Source of the DNA: Candidatus Omnitrophota bacterium
GTDB taxonomy: Bacteria; Omnitrophota; Gorgyraeia; Aquiviventales; JACQRC01
DNA length: 41,334 nucleotides
Direction of reading: 5' to 3'
Assembly: GCA_016206665.1 (NCBI GenBank)
Contig: JACQRC010000085.1
Location: forward strand, 1-41,334
Shown here: one piece after another, positions 8,095-16,576 of the stretch
Layout of the letters: each line of letters opens with the position of its first letter
Numbering within the stretch: the stretch's first letter is position 1
Notes under the pieces: generated by a model
Seen by the model: the letters and a program-made list of their open reading frames with translations, nothing else
Told to the model about the DNA's origin: nothing
Database searches by the model: none
Made by a program: the position numbers and the translations under genes

Positions 8095-8601
8095 ATGCAA
8101 CAGACACTTCAAGATTACCTCAACCAAGTCGCCGCCAAGCGTCCGGTGCCGGGCGGCGGCAGTGTGGCGGCGTATGCCGCATCGCTGGGGGCCAGCCTGG
8201 CGGAAAAGGTCGCGGCCTACAGCCGGCATCCAGGAGCCGGCACGGCACGGCGGCGCGCCAAGGCCTTACGGCGGGAATTGGCGCACCTGGCCGAGCGCGA
8301 TGCGCAGAGCTATCTGGCGGTCGTGCGGGCGTTGAAGCATCGCCGCGGCCTGGCCGCTGCGCTCGAGGCGGCGACGAGGATTCCGGTGCGGGTGGTCCAG
8401 CTCGCGTCCGAGACGCGGCAGCTGGCCCTCTCGTTGGCTCGTCATGGGAACCGCCAACTCAAGTCAGACGCCGCCTGCGCTGCGCATCTATCTGCGGCAG
8501 GGGTCCGCGCCGCCGCCGCCATCGCCCGGGCTAACTTGAAGCACATTCGTAGCCAGGCCTTCATTGCGAGGATGAACGCTGCGTTGCGTTCGGCCCGATG
8601 A
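8095..8601 (+). CDS. fchA: methenyl-THF cyclohydrolase / formimido-THF cyclodeaminase family protein
   Basis: A 168-residue protein of the FTCD C-terminal (FchA) family. The PGGGSVAAYAASLGASLAEKVA block at 19-40 and the SDAACAAHLSAAGVRAAAAIARANL block near the C-terminus are diagnostic. The length is a little short for FchA (about 200). In this context, between formate-THF ligase and FolD, it most likely hydrolyses or forms 5,10-methenyl-THF from 10-formyl-THF. The neighbouring FolD lacks the cyclohydrolase Lys (see folD), which makes this protein the probable sole cyclohydrolase of the operon. It overlaps folD by ATGA (8598-8601). Confidence 0.88.
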   Translation: MQQTLQDYLNQVAAKRPVPGGGSVAAYAASLGASLAEKVAAYSRHPGAGTARRRAKALRRELAHLAERDAQSYLAVVRALKHRRGLAAALEAATRIPVRVVQLASETRQLALSLARHGNRQLKSDAACAAHLSAAGVRAAAAIARANLKHIRSQAFIARMNAALRSAR

Positions 8602-9458
8602 GCGTGACCACCCACGTCTTGGATGGGAAGGCGATTGCCCGCCAGCTCAACGATGAGCTGCGCGCCGAGCTCTCGCGCCTGGGCGTGAAACCGGGTCAGG
8701 GGCCGCGGATGGCGACGATCTACGACGCGCAGAACCAGGCCTCGGGACGATTCAGCCTGGCCCAGCGCCACTATGCCGAGGGGTTGGGGCTGACGGTTGA
8801 GCCCATGGCCCTGCGGCACGACATGTCGCGTGACCAGGTGCAGCAGGCGATCGAGCAGCTGAACCGGAATGCGGCGATCCATGGGATCTTTGTGCAAAAC
8901 CCCCTGCCCCAGCAGATCGACCCCCAGTGGGTCTCGACGCTCATCGATCCGCGCAAGGACGTGGAGGGCATCCATCCGCAGAATTCGATCCGCCGTTTCT
9001 TCGGCAAGGCCCGCATCGGCTCCTGCACCGCTCTGGCCGTGATGCGCCTGATCGAAGAGACGAAGGCAAGCCTGGAGGGCAAGGAGGCGGTGGTCGTCGG
9101 GCACAGCGAGATCGTGGGGCGTCCCGTCGGGATGCTCCTCTTGGATAAGCTGGCGACGACGACCATCTGCCACGTCGCGACCCAGAACCTCCGCGCCCAT
9201 GTGGAGCGGGCCGATATCCTCATCGTCGCGGTGGGCCAACCGCGTCTGATCAAAGGCGCCTGGATCAAACCCGGCGCCATCGTCATCGATGTCGGGATCA
9301 ACGTCGTGGGCAACAAGGTCGTCGGCGATGTGGAGTTTGAGACGGCATCCACGCGGGCCAGCTTCATCAGCCCGGTGCCAGGCGGGGTGGGGCCTGTGAC
9401 GGTCATGATGGTGATGAAGAATCTGGTGGAAGCGTACAAGCTTCAGCAAAGCATATAG
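8598..9458 (+). CDS. folD: methylene-THF dehydrogenase FolD, cyclohydrolase Lys replaced by Gln
   Basis: A 286-residue FolD with an intact Rossmann part (VVVGHSEIVGRPVGM, GAIVIDVGIN) and the C-terminal PVPGGVGPVTV folate-site motif. In the N-terminal active site Gln100 (GIFVQNPLP) is kept. The family YxxxK, Tyr52 and Lys56 in human numbering, reads Phe52 and Gln56 in SGRFSLAQRHYAEGLG. Asp125 of the KDVDG motif is Glu123 (KDVEG). In the human enzyme Lys56 is essential for cyclohydrolase, and a Gln substitution is known to abolish that step while sparing the dehydrogenase. I infer an NAD(P)-dependent monofunctional dehydrogenase, with cyclohydrolase supplied by the adjacent fchA. Confidence 0.94.
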   Translation: MSVTTHVLDGKAIARQLNDELRAELSRLGVKPGQGPRMATIYDAQNQASGRFSLAQRHYAEGLGLTVEPMALRHDMSRDQVQQAIEQLNRNAAIHGIFVQNPLPQQIDPQWVSTLIDPRKDVEGIHPQNSIRRFFGKARIGSCTALAVMRLIEETKASLEGKEAVVVGHSEIVGRPVGMLLLDKLATTTICHVATQNLRAHVERADILIVAVGQPRLIKGAWIKPGAIVIDVGINVVGNKVVGDVEFETASTRASFISPVPGGVGPVTVMMVMKNLVEAYKLQQSI

Positions 9459-9499
9459 CAGTCAGCAGCCAGCAGGACACGATAGCTGATTGCTTCTAT
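9454..9499 (+). repeat. AGCAATC-type heptamer hairpin between folD and metF
   Basis: AGCAGTC, AGCAGCC, AGCAGGA follow the folD stop TAG (9456-9458), which overlaps the first unit. AGCAGTCAGC (9457-9466) pairs with GCTGATTGCT (9485-9494), and flanking TATA/TATA extends the stem. It is the same repeat family as at 411-466 and 36831-36861. Confidence 0.8.
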
Positions 9500-9506
9500 A
9501 TTGGCC

Positions 9507-10382
9507 ATGAAACGATTTCAGGACAAATTGCATACCCCCCAGTTCCTCGTGACCACCGAGGTGGTGCCGCCCAAGGGGACCGACCTCTCCGGGCTGGAGA
9601 AGATCGTGCCCATCCTCCAACGCAGCGCCGATGCGGTCAACGTGACCGACGGCTCGGGCGCCATGATGCGCGCGACACCGCTCGCGGTGTCGCATTGGCT
9701 CTTCAAGCGCGAGATCGACCCCATCTTTCAGATCACGTGCCGGGACCGGAACCGCCTGGCGCTGCAGGCCGATCTGTTGGGCGCCTCCATTTTGGGCGTG
9801 CGGAACATTCTCATTCTAACCGGTGATGATCCGAAACAGGGCGACCACCCTGAGGCCAAGCCGGTCTTCGATGTGACGTCCAGTCAGCTCATGCAGGTCG
9901 CCCGGCAGCTCGAAGAGGGCAAGGACATGGCGGGCAAGGAGCTGACCGGTGCGCCTGAGTTTTGCATCGGCGCGGCCGCCAATCCTGGCAATCCCAAGCT
10001 GGACGATGAGATGTCGAAATGCCAAGCCAAGATGGCATCCGGCGCCGAATTCTTCCAGACGCAGGCCGTCTTCGACATCGAGGGGTTCCGAAAGTTCGCC
10101 CGGGCCATAGCACCGCTCGACGCCAAGTGTCTGGCCGGCATCCTGCTGCTGAAATCCGCCAAGATGGCCCGGTACATGAACGAGCACGTCTGGGGGATCA
10201 AGGTGCCGGAGGCGCTGATCGACCGGATGGAGCGCGCGAAAGACTTGCGCGCCGAATGCGTCGAGATCGCGGCGGAGTTGATTCGGGGCATCAAGGATCT
10301 GGCCGCCGGAGTGCACGTGTACCCGCTCGGCTGGGATGAGCTGATTCCTGACGTGCTGCGGGAAGCCGGGATTCCGCGGTGA
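9507..10382 (+). CDS. metF: 5,10-methylenetetrahydrofolate reductase
   Basis: A 291-residue TIM-barrel flavoenzyme that reduces methylene-THF to methyl-THF. Matching segments are VTTEVVPPKGTDLSGLE, DAVNVTDGSGAMMRATPLA, QITCRDRNRLALQADLLGA and ILILTGDDPKQGDHP, which are typical for MetF of Wood-Ljungdahl-type gene clusters. I prefer the ATG at 9507; a TTG two codons earlier is in frame. No metV gene adjoins, so the electron-donor type is open. It overlaps gcvT (GTGA at 10379-10382). It makes the methyl donor that the MetE-like genes downstream might use, directly or through a corrinoid protein. Confidence 0.93.
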   Translation: MKRFQDKLHTPQFLVTTEVVPPKGTDLSGLEKIVPILQRSADAVNVTDGSGAMMRATPLAVSHWLFKREIDPIFQITCRDRNRLALQADLLGASILGVRNILILTGDDPKQGDHPEAKPVFDVTSSQLMQVARQLEEGKDMAGKELTGAPEFCIGAAANPGNPKLDDEMSKCQAKMASGAEFFQTQAVFDIEGFRKFARAIAPLDAKCLAGILLLKSAKMARYMNEHVWGIKVPEALIDRMERAKDLRAECVEIAAELIRGIKDLAAGVHVYPLGWDELIPDVLREAGIPR

Positions 10383-11464
10383 GCGCGACCGCCGGGGACT
10401 TGCAGACCACCGCGCTGCACGCCGACCATGTGCGGCTGGGCGCCAAGCTCGTCGATTTTCACGGTTGGGAGATGCCGCTCTACTACCGCGGCATCATCGA
10501 GGAGCATCAGGCGGTCCGCGACCATGTCGGCATCTTCGACATCTCGCACATGGGGCAGGTCCTGCTCAGCGGAGCCGGAGCCGTCGTGACGCTGCAGCAG
10601 CTGGTGACGATCGATGTCGCCAAGCTGCAGGACGGCCAGGCCGGCTATGCGCTGCTGCTGAACCACGAGGGCGGCATTCGCGACGACATCATCGTCTACC
10701 GGCTGACCGCCGAGCGGTGGCTGATCATCATCAACTGCGGCAACCGGGAGCAGGATGTCGCCTGGCTGCAGAGCCACCTCGCCCCGCGAGCGACGCTGGC
10801 CCATGTCAGCGCAGGCCGGTCGATCGTAGCCGTGCAGGGGCCGCGCGCGGCAGAGGTCATCCGGGAATTGGCCGGGGAGACGGCCGCCGGCGTGGGGCGG
10901 TTTCGCATCCGGGTCCTGCCGGGCCGGCAGGAGGGATGGCTGTCGCGCACCGGCTACACCGGCAGCGACGGCTACGAGTTTTTTGTCCGCGACGCCGATG
11001 CGGTGGAGCTCTGGCGCAAGGCGCTCGATGCGGACTACAGGGTGCAGCCGGCCGGGTTGGGCGCGCGGGATACGCTGCGGCTCGAGGCCTGCTACCGGCT
11101 CTATGGCAACGATATGGACGAGACGACGACGCCGTTTGAGGCGGGGCTGGGATGGGTGGTCGATCTGACCAAGCCGGACTTCATCGGGAAGACGGCGATC
11201 GTCCAGCGGCAGGAGCCTGCGCGCCGGCTGGTGGCGTTTGAATTGTCGGACGCGGCCATTCCGCGCAGCGGCTATGCCATCTCGCTGAGCGGCCGACCTC
11301 TGGGCGCCGTCACGAGCGGCAGCTTTAGTCCGGCCCTGCGCAAGGGCATCGGTCTGGGGTATGTGCCATCCGCGGCGGCAACACCCGGCACCGAGGTGGA
11401 GGTGGAGATTCGCGGCCGGCGCCATGCAGCAGTCATTGTGAAAGGGCCGTTCTATCGGCAGTGA
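10379..11464 (+). CDS. gcvT: glycine cleavage system T protein (aminomethyltransferase)
   Basis: A 361-residue T protein that moves the methylene unit between lipoyl-GcvH and THF, releasing ammonia in the cleavage direction. Motifs: LVDFHGWEMPLYYRGI, FDISHMGQVLLSG, GGIRDDIIVYR with the catalytic Asp near 102-103, SRTGYTGSDGYE, and ARDTLRLEACYRLYG. The start is GTG overlapping the metF stop. The stop TGA (11462-11464) is supplied by the first AGTGACT unit of a heptamer repeat. Together with gcvH, gcvPA and gcvPB it forms the glycine cleavage/synthase system; the L protein is not in the window. Confidence 0.96.
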   Translation: MSATAGDLQTTALHADHVRLGAKLVDFHGWEMPLYYRGIIEEHQAVRDHVGIFDISHMGQVLLSGAGAVVTLQQLVTIDVAKLQDGQAGYALLLNHEGGIRDDIIVYRLTAERWLIIINCGNREQDVAWLQSHLAPRATLAHVSAGRSIVAVQGPRAAEVIRELAGETAAGVGRFRIRVLPGRQEGWLSRTGYTGSDGYEFFVRDADAVELWRKALDADYRVQPAGLGARDTLRLEACYRLYGNDMDETTTPFEAGLGWVVDLTKPDFIGKTAIVQRQEPARRLVAFELSDAAIPRSGYAISLSGRPLGAVTSGSFSPALRKGIGLGYVPSAAATPGTEVEVEIRGRRHAAVIVKGPFYRQ

Positions 11465-11492
11465 CTAGTGACGAGTGTCGAGTGACGAGTGG
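11460..11492 (+). repeat. AGTGACG-type heptamer repeat at the end of gcvT
   Basis: Units AGTGACT (11460), AGTGACG (11467), AGTGTCG (11474), AGTGACG (11481), then AGTGG. The gcvT stop TGA lies inside the first unit. The same family occurs at 19710-19744, 30941-30975 and, on the other strand, 14753-14787. Confidence 0.9.
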
Positions 11493-11510
11493 AGACAACC
11501 AAAGGAACCG

Positions 11511-11903
11511 ATGAATATTCCTGCTGACTTGCGTTACACCAAGAGCCACGAATGGGCGCGCCGGGAGGCCGACCAGAAGAGTGTCGTCGTCGGCATCACC
11601 GAGCACGCGCAGGAAGAACTGAAGGATGTGGTCTTCGTGGAGCTGCCGCCCGTCGGCAAAGCGGTGAAGGCGGGCGAGGCGGTCGCTGTCGTGGAATCGG
11701 TCAAGGCCGCTTTCGACATCTACGCGCCGGTCTCCGGGACGATTGCGGCGGTGAACACGCAGCTGGAACGGCAGCCGCAGCTGGTCAACCAGGACTCGTA
11801 CGGGCAGGGCTGGTTTTTCAAGATCACGCCCTCCCAGTCCAAGGAATGGGAACAATTGATGTCATCCGGCGATTACACCAAGGCGCTTCAAGTTTCGACC
11901 TGA
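11511..11903 (+). CDS. gcvH: glycine cleavage system H protein
   Basis: A 130-residue lipoyl carrier. The lipoylated lysine is Lys65 in VVESVKAAFDIYAPVSG, one residue from the E. coli position (64). The N-terminus MNIPADLRYTKSHEWAR is typical. The ATG at 11511 has AAAGGA at 11501-11506; an upstream in-frame GTG lies inside the heptamer repeat and is rejected as start. It is followed after two bases by gcvPA. The lipoyl group is probably attached by the ligase/transferase gene at 14720. Confidence 0.96.
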   Translation: MNIPADLRYTKSHEWARREADQKSVVVGITEHAQEELKDVVFVELPPVGKAVKAGEAVAVVESVKAAFDIYAPVSGTIAAVNTQLERQPQLVNQDSYGQGWFFKITPSQSKEWEQLMSSGDYTKALQVST

Positions 11904-11905
11904 CG

Positions 11906-13264
11906 ATGGACTACGTCGCCAACACGACCACGCAAGAGCAGCAGATGCTGCGCGCCATCGGCGTGGAGCGATTCGAGGAGTTGCTGAGCGACATCCCCGC
12001 CTCGTTGCGCAACCCCACGCTGGCCTTGCCGGCCGGTGTCGCCGAGTTGGAGCTCGTATCCCGCGCCAAGGCGCTGGCCCGGCAGAATCGCTGCGCCGAA
12101 GAGCTCGACTCGTATCTGGGTGCCGGCATGTATGAGCATCACATTCCGTCCGTCGTCGATGCGCTGGCGAACCGGGGCGAATTTGCGACGGCGTATACGC
12201 CGTATCAGGCCGAAGCCAGCCAGGGGACGTTGCAGGCGATCTACGAGTACCAGACCCTCATCTGCGAGCTGACCGGCATGGAGGTCGCCAACGCCTCGCT
12301 CTACGACGGGGCCTCCAGTCTCGCCGAGGCGGCGCTGGTCGCGCTGCGCGTGACCGGGCGCAGGCGGCTGCTCGTCTCTGAGGCGGTCCATCCCGAATAC
12401 CGCCAAGTCCTGCGCACCTATTTGGATGGCAACGGCTGGCCTGTGGAGGAAATTCCCGCGCCGTCAGGGATCACCGACCGCGCTGAGATCGCGCAGCGTC
12501 TGAGCCACGACGTGGCGGCGGTCATCGTGCAAACGCCGAACTTCTTTGGCTGCGTGGAGTCGCTGGCTGAACTGGGTGAGGCGGCCAAGCGCCGGGGGGC
12601 GCTCTTCATCGTCTGCGCCTATCCCATCGCCCTGGGTGTCATCCAGCCGCCGGGCGTAGCCTCCGCCGACATCGTCATCGGCGAAGGGCAGAGTCTGGGC
12701 AATCCGATCTCCTACGGCGGGCCGACGCTGGGATTTTTCGCCGCGAAGCAGGAGTTGGTGCGCAGGATCCCAGGACGGCTGGCCGGCCGAACCGTGGATG
12801 CCGAGCGCGCGTGCGGCTATGTGCTGACGCTGCAGGCGCGCGAGCAGCACATCCGGCGGGACAAGGCCTCCTCCAACGTCTGCACGAATGAAGCGCTGTT
12901 AGCGCTGCGCGCGACCATCTATCTGAGTGCTCTGGGCCCCCAGGGGTTGCGCGAGCTCGCCCTGCTCAATCTGCAGAAGAGCCACTACGCGCACAGTCGG
13001 CTGCGGCAGATCCCGCAGGTCACCGCGGCCTTCGCGCAGCCCTTCTTCAATGAATTCGTGATTCAGTTTGCCGACAGCGTCGACACCCAGCGGCTGGAGC
13101 AGCGCCTGCTGGAGCAAGGCATCCTGGGCGGGGTGAGTTTGGGCCGCTGGTATCCGGCGCTGAAGCAGGCGTGGCTCATCTGCGTGACTGAGACGAAGAC
13201 GAAGGCCCAGATCGACCGATTCATCGACACGCTCGCGCAAAACGTGCAGGTGGCCCATGGCTGA
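11906..13264 (+). CDS. gcvPA: glycine dehydrogenase (decarboxylating) subunit 1
   Basis: A 452-residue alpha subunit of the two-subunit P protein. Motifs: YTPYQAEASQGTLQAIYEYQTLICELTGMEVANASLYDGASS, SEAVHPEYRQVLRTY, and GEGQSLGNPISYGGPTLGFFA. It pairs with gcvPB to bind PLP and decarboxylate glycine onto the H protein (or carboxylate in reverse). The start at 11906 follows the gcvH stop by two bases, although the frame is open upstream. It overlaps gcvPB by 8 bases. Split P proteins are usual in Gram-positives, Thermotoga and many deep lineages. Confidence 0.96.
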   Translation: MDYVANTTTQEQQMLRAIGVERFEELLSDIPASLRNPTLALPAGVAELELVSRAKALARQNRCAEELDSYLGAGMYEHHIPSVVDALANRGEFATAYTPYQAEASQGTLQAIYEYQTLICELTGMEVANASLYDGASSLAEAALVALRVTGRRRLLVSEAVHPEYRQVLRTYLDGNGWPVEEIPAPSGITDRAEIAQRLSHDVAAVIVQTPNFFGCVESLAELGEAAKRRGALFIVCAYPIALGVIQPPGVASADIVIGEGQSLGNPISYGGPTLGFFAAKQELVRRIPGRLAGRTVDAERACGYVLTLQAREQHIRRDKASSNVCTNEALLALRATIYLSALGPQGLRELALLNLQKSHYAHSRLRQIPQVTAAFAQPFFNEFVIQFADSVDTQRLEQRLLEQGILGGVSLGRWYPALKQAWLICVTETKTKAQIDRFIDTLAQNVQVAHG

Positions 13265-14723
13265 GCCGCTGATCTTCGAGCTCTCCTCGCCGGGACGCCG
13301 CGGCACGGTGTGGCCGGCCTGCGATGTGCCGCAGCAGCCGCTGGAGACGTTGCTGCCGGCCGCGCGCCGTGCCCAACCTCCGCGCCTGCCCGAGGTCTCC
13401 GAGCTGGACGTGGTGCGCCATTTCACCCGCCTCTCCCAGATGAACTATGCCATCGACACCACCTTCGTGCCGCTGGGCTCCTGCTCCATGAAGTACAACC
13501 CGAAGGTGAATGACCGCATCGCCAGTTTGCCGGGGTTTGCCCAGTTGCATCCCTATCAGCCGGCCGAGACCTGCCAAGGGGCGCTTGAGGTGTTGTATCG
13601 CCTGGAGCGCGGATTGGCGGAGGTCACCGGCATGGCCGACTGCTCGCTGCAGCCCTCGGCCGGCGCGCAGGGGGAGTTGACGGGCCTCAAGATCGTCCGG
13701 GCGTATCATGCGGCGCAGGGCCATCCGCGCAAGGTGGTGTTGATTCCGGATTCGGCGCACGGCACCAACCCCGCCTCGGCGGCATTGAGCGGTTACACGG
13801 TGCGGGAGATCAAGTCCGGCCGCAACGGCCTCGTCGATGTGGCGGCGCTGCGCGAGGCGATGCATGGCGATGTTGCCTGCCTCATGCTGACCAACCCGAA
13901 CACGCTGGGCCTCTTCGAGCGTGAGATCCTGCAGATCACCGCCATCCTCCACGAGCACGATGCCCTCGTCTACCTTGACGGCGCCAACATGAACGCCATG
14001 CTGGGGCTGGTCAAGCCCGGTACCATGGGCGTCGATATCATTCAATTGAACCTGCACAAGACCTTTTCCACCCCGCACGGCGGGGGCGGACCTGGCGCGG
14101 GCCCCGTCGCGGTCGTGCAGAAGCTCGTACCCTTTCTGCCGACGCCGCGCATCGAGCGGCAGGGCGATCGGTATGTCTGGAATGACCGGCATCCGCAGTC
14201 GATCGGACGCGTCCGGTCCTTCTATGGCAATGCCGGCATCCTCATCCGCGCGTGGGCCTACTTAGTGGCGCACGGCAGGGAAGGCTTGGTCAAGATCGGC
14301 CGGATGGCGGTGATGAATGCCAACTATCTGCGCGCCCGCCTCGCTCCGCATGTGGAGCTACCCTACGGCCGCACCTGCATGCATGAATTCGTGGCCTCCC
14401 TGGCTGCGTTGAAGCCGGCGGGCGTGACGACCCTGGATGTGGCCAAGCGGCTGCTCGATTACGGCTTTTACGCCCCGACGATCTATTTTCCGCTGATCGT
14501 CTCCGAGGCGATGATGATCGAGCCCACCGAGTCAGAGTCGAAAGAGACGCTGGATGCGTTCGCCGATGCCTTGATCGCCATCATCGATGAGGCGCGCCGC
14601 GACCCGGAGCTGGTCCGTACTTCACCCCATGCGACGGCGGTGCGGCGTCTCGATGAAGTGCAGGCGGCGCGTCAACTCGACCTGCGCTGGCAGCCTGCGC
14701 CAGGCGAGAAGGCTTCTCGATGA
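13257..14723 (+). CDS. gcvPB: glycine dehydrogenase (decarboxylating) subunit 2
   Basis: A 488-residue beta subunit of the P protein. The PLP Schiff-base lysine is Lys268 in LHKTFSTPHGGGGPGAGP. Other motifs: PLGSCSMKYNPKVN, QPSAGAQGELTGL, DSAHGTNPASAAL, YLDGANMNA, FYGNAGI and RTCMHEFVASL. It completes the gcvT-H-PA-PB set. The stop overlaps the next start (ATGA at 14720-14723), which links the lipoate-transfer gene translationally to glycine cleavage. Confidence 0.96.
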   Translation: MAEPLIFELSSPGRRGTVWPACDVPQQPLETLLPAARRAQPPRLPEVSELDVVRHFTRLSQMNYAIDTTFVPLGSCSMKYNPKVNDRIASLPGFAQLHPYQPAETCQGALEVLYRLERGLAEVTGMADCSLQPSAGAQGELTGLKIVRAYHAAQGHPRKVVLIPDSAHGTNPASAALSGYTVREIKSGRNGLVDVAALREAMHGDVACLMLTNPNTLGLFEREILQITAILHEHDALVYLDGANMNAMLGLVKPGTMGVDIIQLNLHKTFSTPHGGGGPGAGPVAVVQKLVPFLPTPRIERQGDRYVWNDRHPQSIGRVRSFYGNAGILIRAWAYLVAHGREGLVKIGRMAVMNANYLRARLAPHVELPYGRTCMHEFVASLAALKPAGVTTLDVAKRLLDYGFYAPTIYFPLIVSEAMMIEPTESESKETLDAFADALIAIIDEARRDPELVRTSPHATAVRRLDEVQAARQLDLRWQPAPGEKASR

Positions 14724-15442
14724 CGGCCACCAGCCGACCGCCCCTCGTCTCCTCGCCACTCATCACTCATCACTGGTCACTCGACTGGGACGTCCGCTGG
14801 CACGTGGGCCGGACGCCGTTGGAAAACATGACAATCGACGAGGAGTTGCTACAATCATGCCACGACACCAGCCGGCCGCTGCTGCGCGGCTACGCGTGGC
14901 GCCAGCCGGCGATCTCGTACGGCTTTGCCCAGCGCACGGACGCGCTGCATGAGGCGGCGGGGCAAGCAAGCGTGGCGTTGGTCCGGCGGCCGACCGGAGG
15001 CGGGCTGGTGGTGCATGGCGGCGATCTGTGCTACTCGTTGATCGTGCCCCGGGTCGTGATCGGCTCGATGCGGGAGCTCTTCGCCCTGGCGGGTGAGCGG
15101 GTGCGCGCGGCGCTGCGTCACTTAGGCGTCAGTGCCATGTCTGCCGTTGAGGAGCTGCGCCACGAAGCGTGCGCCGCAGGCGCGCTCAGGTCGGATGTGA
15201 TGGTCGGCGGCCGCAAAGTGGCCGGCTGCGCCGGACGCCGGACGCGCCAAGCGCTGCTGGTCCAAGGCTACATCGCCGTGATGGCTCCACCGCAGGAGGC
15301 GATGCGTGTCCTGCCTGATCGGCTGCGCCGTCAGATCGAGGAGCGCGGCACGACGCTCTCCGAGAGTTCCGGCAGAGGGTTCAGCCCTGCAGAGGTTTTT
15401 GCGGCGTTGCAACGGAGTGAGGACGTCATCCATGCGATGTGA
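14720..15442 (+). CDS. lipoyl/octanoyl transferase of the BPL_LplA_LipB family (LipM-like)
   Basis: A 240-residue protein of the biotin/lipoate ligase fold: ENMTIDEELL, RRPTGGGLVVHGGDLCYSLIVP, and GGRKVAGCAGRRTRQALLVQG. Cys151 (HEACAAG) stands close to the position of the catalytic Cys of LipM octanoyltransferases, so LipM activity is likelier than ATP-dependent LplA. The target is presumably GcvH, encoded in the same operon. The first 20 or so residues (PLVSSPLITHHWSL) are translated from a heptamer repeat in reverse orientation at 14753-14787. No other in-frame start precedes the conserved WDVRW, so the repeat is really coding. Confidence 0.87.
   Translation: MTATSRPPLVSSPLITHHWSLDWDVRWHVGRTPLENMTIDEELLQSCHDTSRPLLRGYAWRQPAISYGFAQRTDALHEAAGQASVALVRRPTGGGLVVHGGDLCYSLIVPRVVIGSMRELFALAGERVRAALRHLGVSAMSAVEELRHEACAAGALRSDVMVGGRKVAGCAGRRTRQALLVQGYIAVMAPPQEAMRVLPDRLRRQIEERGTTLSESSGRGFSPAEVFAALQRSEDVIHAM
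14753..14787 (-). repeat. AGTGACG-type heptamer repeat, reverse orientation, inside a coding start
   Basis: On the + strand the units read TCGCCAC, TCATCAC, TCATCAC, TGGTCAC, TCGACTG; the complement is the GTGATGA/GTGGCGA series of the family seen at 11460, 19710 and 30941. Here it encodes part of the N-terminus of the LipM-like protein. Confidence 0.85.
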
Positions 15443-15599
15443 TACCTGCAAGAAAGAGGTCGACGAAGTGATGCGGGTCGTGGTGAACAAGGGCTACGAC
15501 CGGGCGCTGGCGCGGCCCATGTACAACTGCCGCGAATGTTTTGAGAAAAAAGAGCAGACCAAGCGGTACAACCAGGCACAGACCAAGGACAAACCATGA
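15432..15599 (+). CDS. small CxxC...CxxC zinc-ribbon-like protein
   Basis: A 55-residue protein with CDTC at its start and CREC near the middle, two CxxC knuckles that could bind zinc or a cluster, followed by a charged tail rich in Lys and Gln. It overlaps the LipM-like gene by 11 bases upstream and the first MetE-like gene by ATGA (15596-15599), so it is translated with that pair. I do not recognise a named family. A metal or cofactor delivery or subunit role for the MetE-like proteins is only an inference from position. Confidence 0.75.
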   Translation: MRCDTCKKEVDEVMRVVVNKGYDRALARPMYNCRECFEKKEQTKRYNQAQTKDKP

Positions 15600-16567
15600 A
15601 GACCACGGTCATCGGGAATTATCCTAAAGTTGCAGAGGACAGCTACGGGACGAAGGTCATCGGCGCGTTGAACCGGTGGCAGAAGGGCGAAGTGAACAAC
15701 GAGGATCTGGAGCAAGTCTTCAGCGAGACGACGGCATCCGTCATCGCCGAGCAGGAAGCCGCAGGGATCGACATCATCACCGATGGGCAGATCCGCTGGG
15801 AGGATTTGGTCACACCCCTGGCGAAGCGGGTCGATGGCTTTTCCATCAACGGGCTGACCCGCTTCTACAACAACAACGTCTACTACCGCCAGCCCATTTT
15901 GGAGAGGGCCCCACGCTGGAAGGGTCCGGCGCTCGTCGACGACTTTCGCAAGGCGAAAGCGTTAGTGAAGCGCGCGGCGCTCAAAGCCGTCATCCCAGGG
16001 CCGTGGACCTTCACGCAGCTCATCGAGGACAGGCACTTCAAACAACCGGTCAAATGCATGCAGGCCCTCGCGGAGATTCTCCATCAGGAGGCGAAGGCCC
16101 TGGCCGAAGCCGGGGCGGCCTTCGTGCAGATTGATGAACCCTCGGTGGGAGCCACACCACCTCCCGCGGCCTCGTGGCTGAAGGCGATGAGCACCATCAC
16201 CAAAGGTCTGCCGGCCAAGACGAGCGCGCGCTTTTATTTCTACAGCCCGGACGGGTTATTCGCCAAGCTCCAAGACGCGGCGGTGGATGCGATCGGCCTG
16301 GACATCGTCTCTGATCCGAAGCTCTTAGGCCGCATCCTCAAGGTGCGCTGGCACAAGGCGCTGGGCCTGGGGTGCGTCGATGCGCGCAACACCAAGCTGG
16401 AAACCATCGCCGATTTGAGAAAGCTCTTCGACCGGGTCACCAAAGTCGTGCCGGCCGATCAACTCTTTGTGAGCCCAAACTGCGGCCTCGAGTTTTTGCC
16501 CCACGACAAAGCGATCGCCAAATTGCGTCTGATGGTAGATGCCGTCAGGCAATGGCAGAGAGGATAA
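15596..16567 (+). CDS. MetE-like protein without zinc site (N-domain-like paralogue)
   Basis: A 323-residue TIM-barrel protein of the cobalamin-independent methionine synthase superfamily (GNYPKV start, IDIITDGQIRWED, GPWTFTQLIEDR, FVQIDEPSVG, SPNCGLEFLP). At the zinc site of MetE, His/Cys/Glu/Cys, only the last Cys (296) is kept. The HxC position reads Arg212 and Tyr214 (SARFYFYSP), and the Glu position is Asp236. The histidine of the VDVHS motif is also gone (CVDARN). It is therefore probably not a methionine synthase by itself. It resembles the non-catalytic half of MetE, paired with the catalytic half encoded 9 bases downstream. Confidence 0.85.
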   Translation: MKTTVIGNYPKVAEDSYGTKVIGALNRWQKGEVNNEDLEQVFSETTASVIAEQEAAGIDIITDGQIRWEDLVTPLAKRVDGFSINGLTRFYNNNVYYRQPILERAPRWKGPALVDDFRKAKALVKRAALKAVIPGPWTFTQLIEDRHFKQPVKCMQALAEILHQEAKALAEAGAAFVQIDEPSVGATPPPAASWLKAMSTITKGLPAKTSARFYFYSPDGLFAKLQDAAVDAIGLDIVSDPKLLGRILKVRWHKALGLGCVDARNTKLETIADLRKLFDRVTKVVPADQLFVSPNCGLEFLPHDKAIAKLRLMVDAVRQWQRG

Positions 16568-16576
16568 GCGCATTCC

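Noticed and set aside
9884..11425. 513-residue minus-strand open frame opposite metF/gcvT
   Set aside because: Composition and position are those of an antisense shadow.
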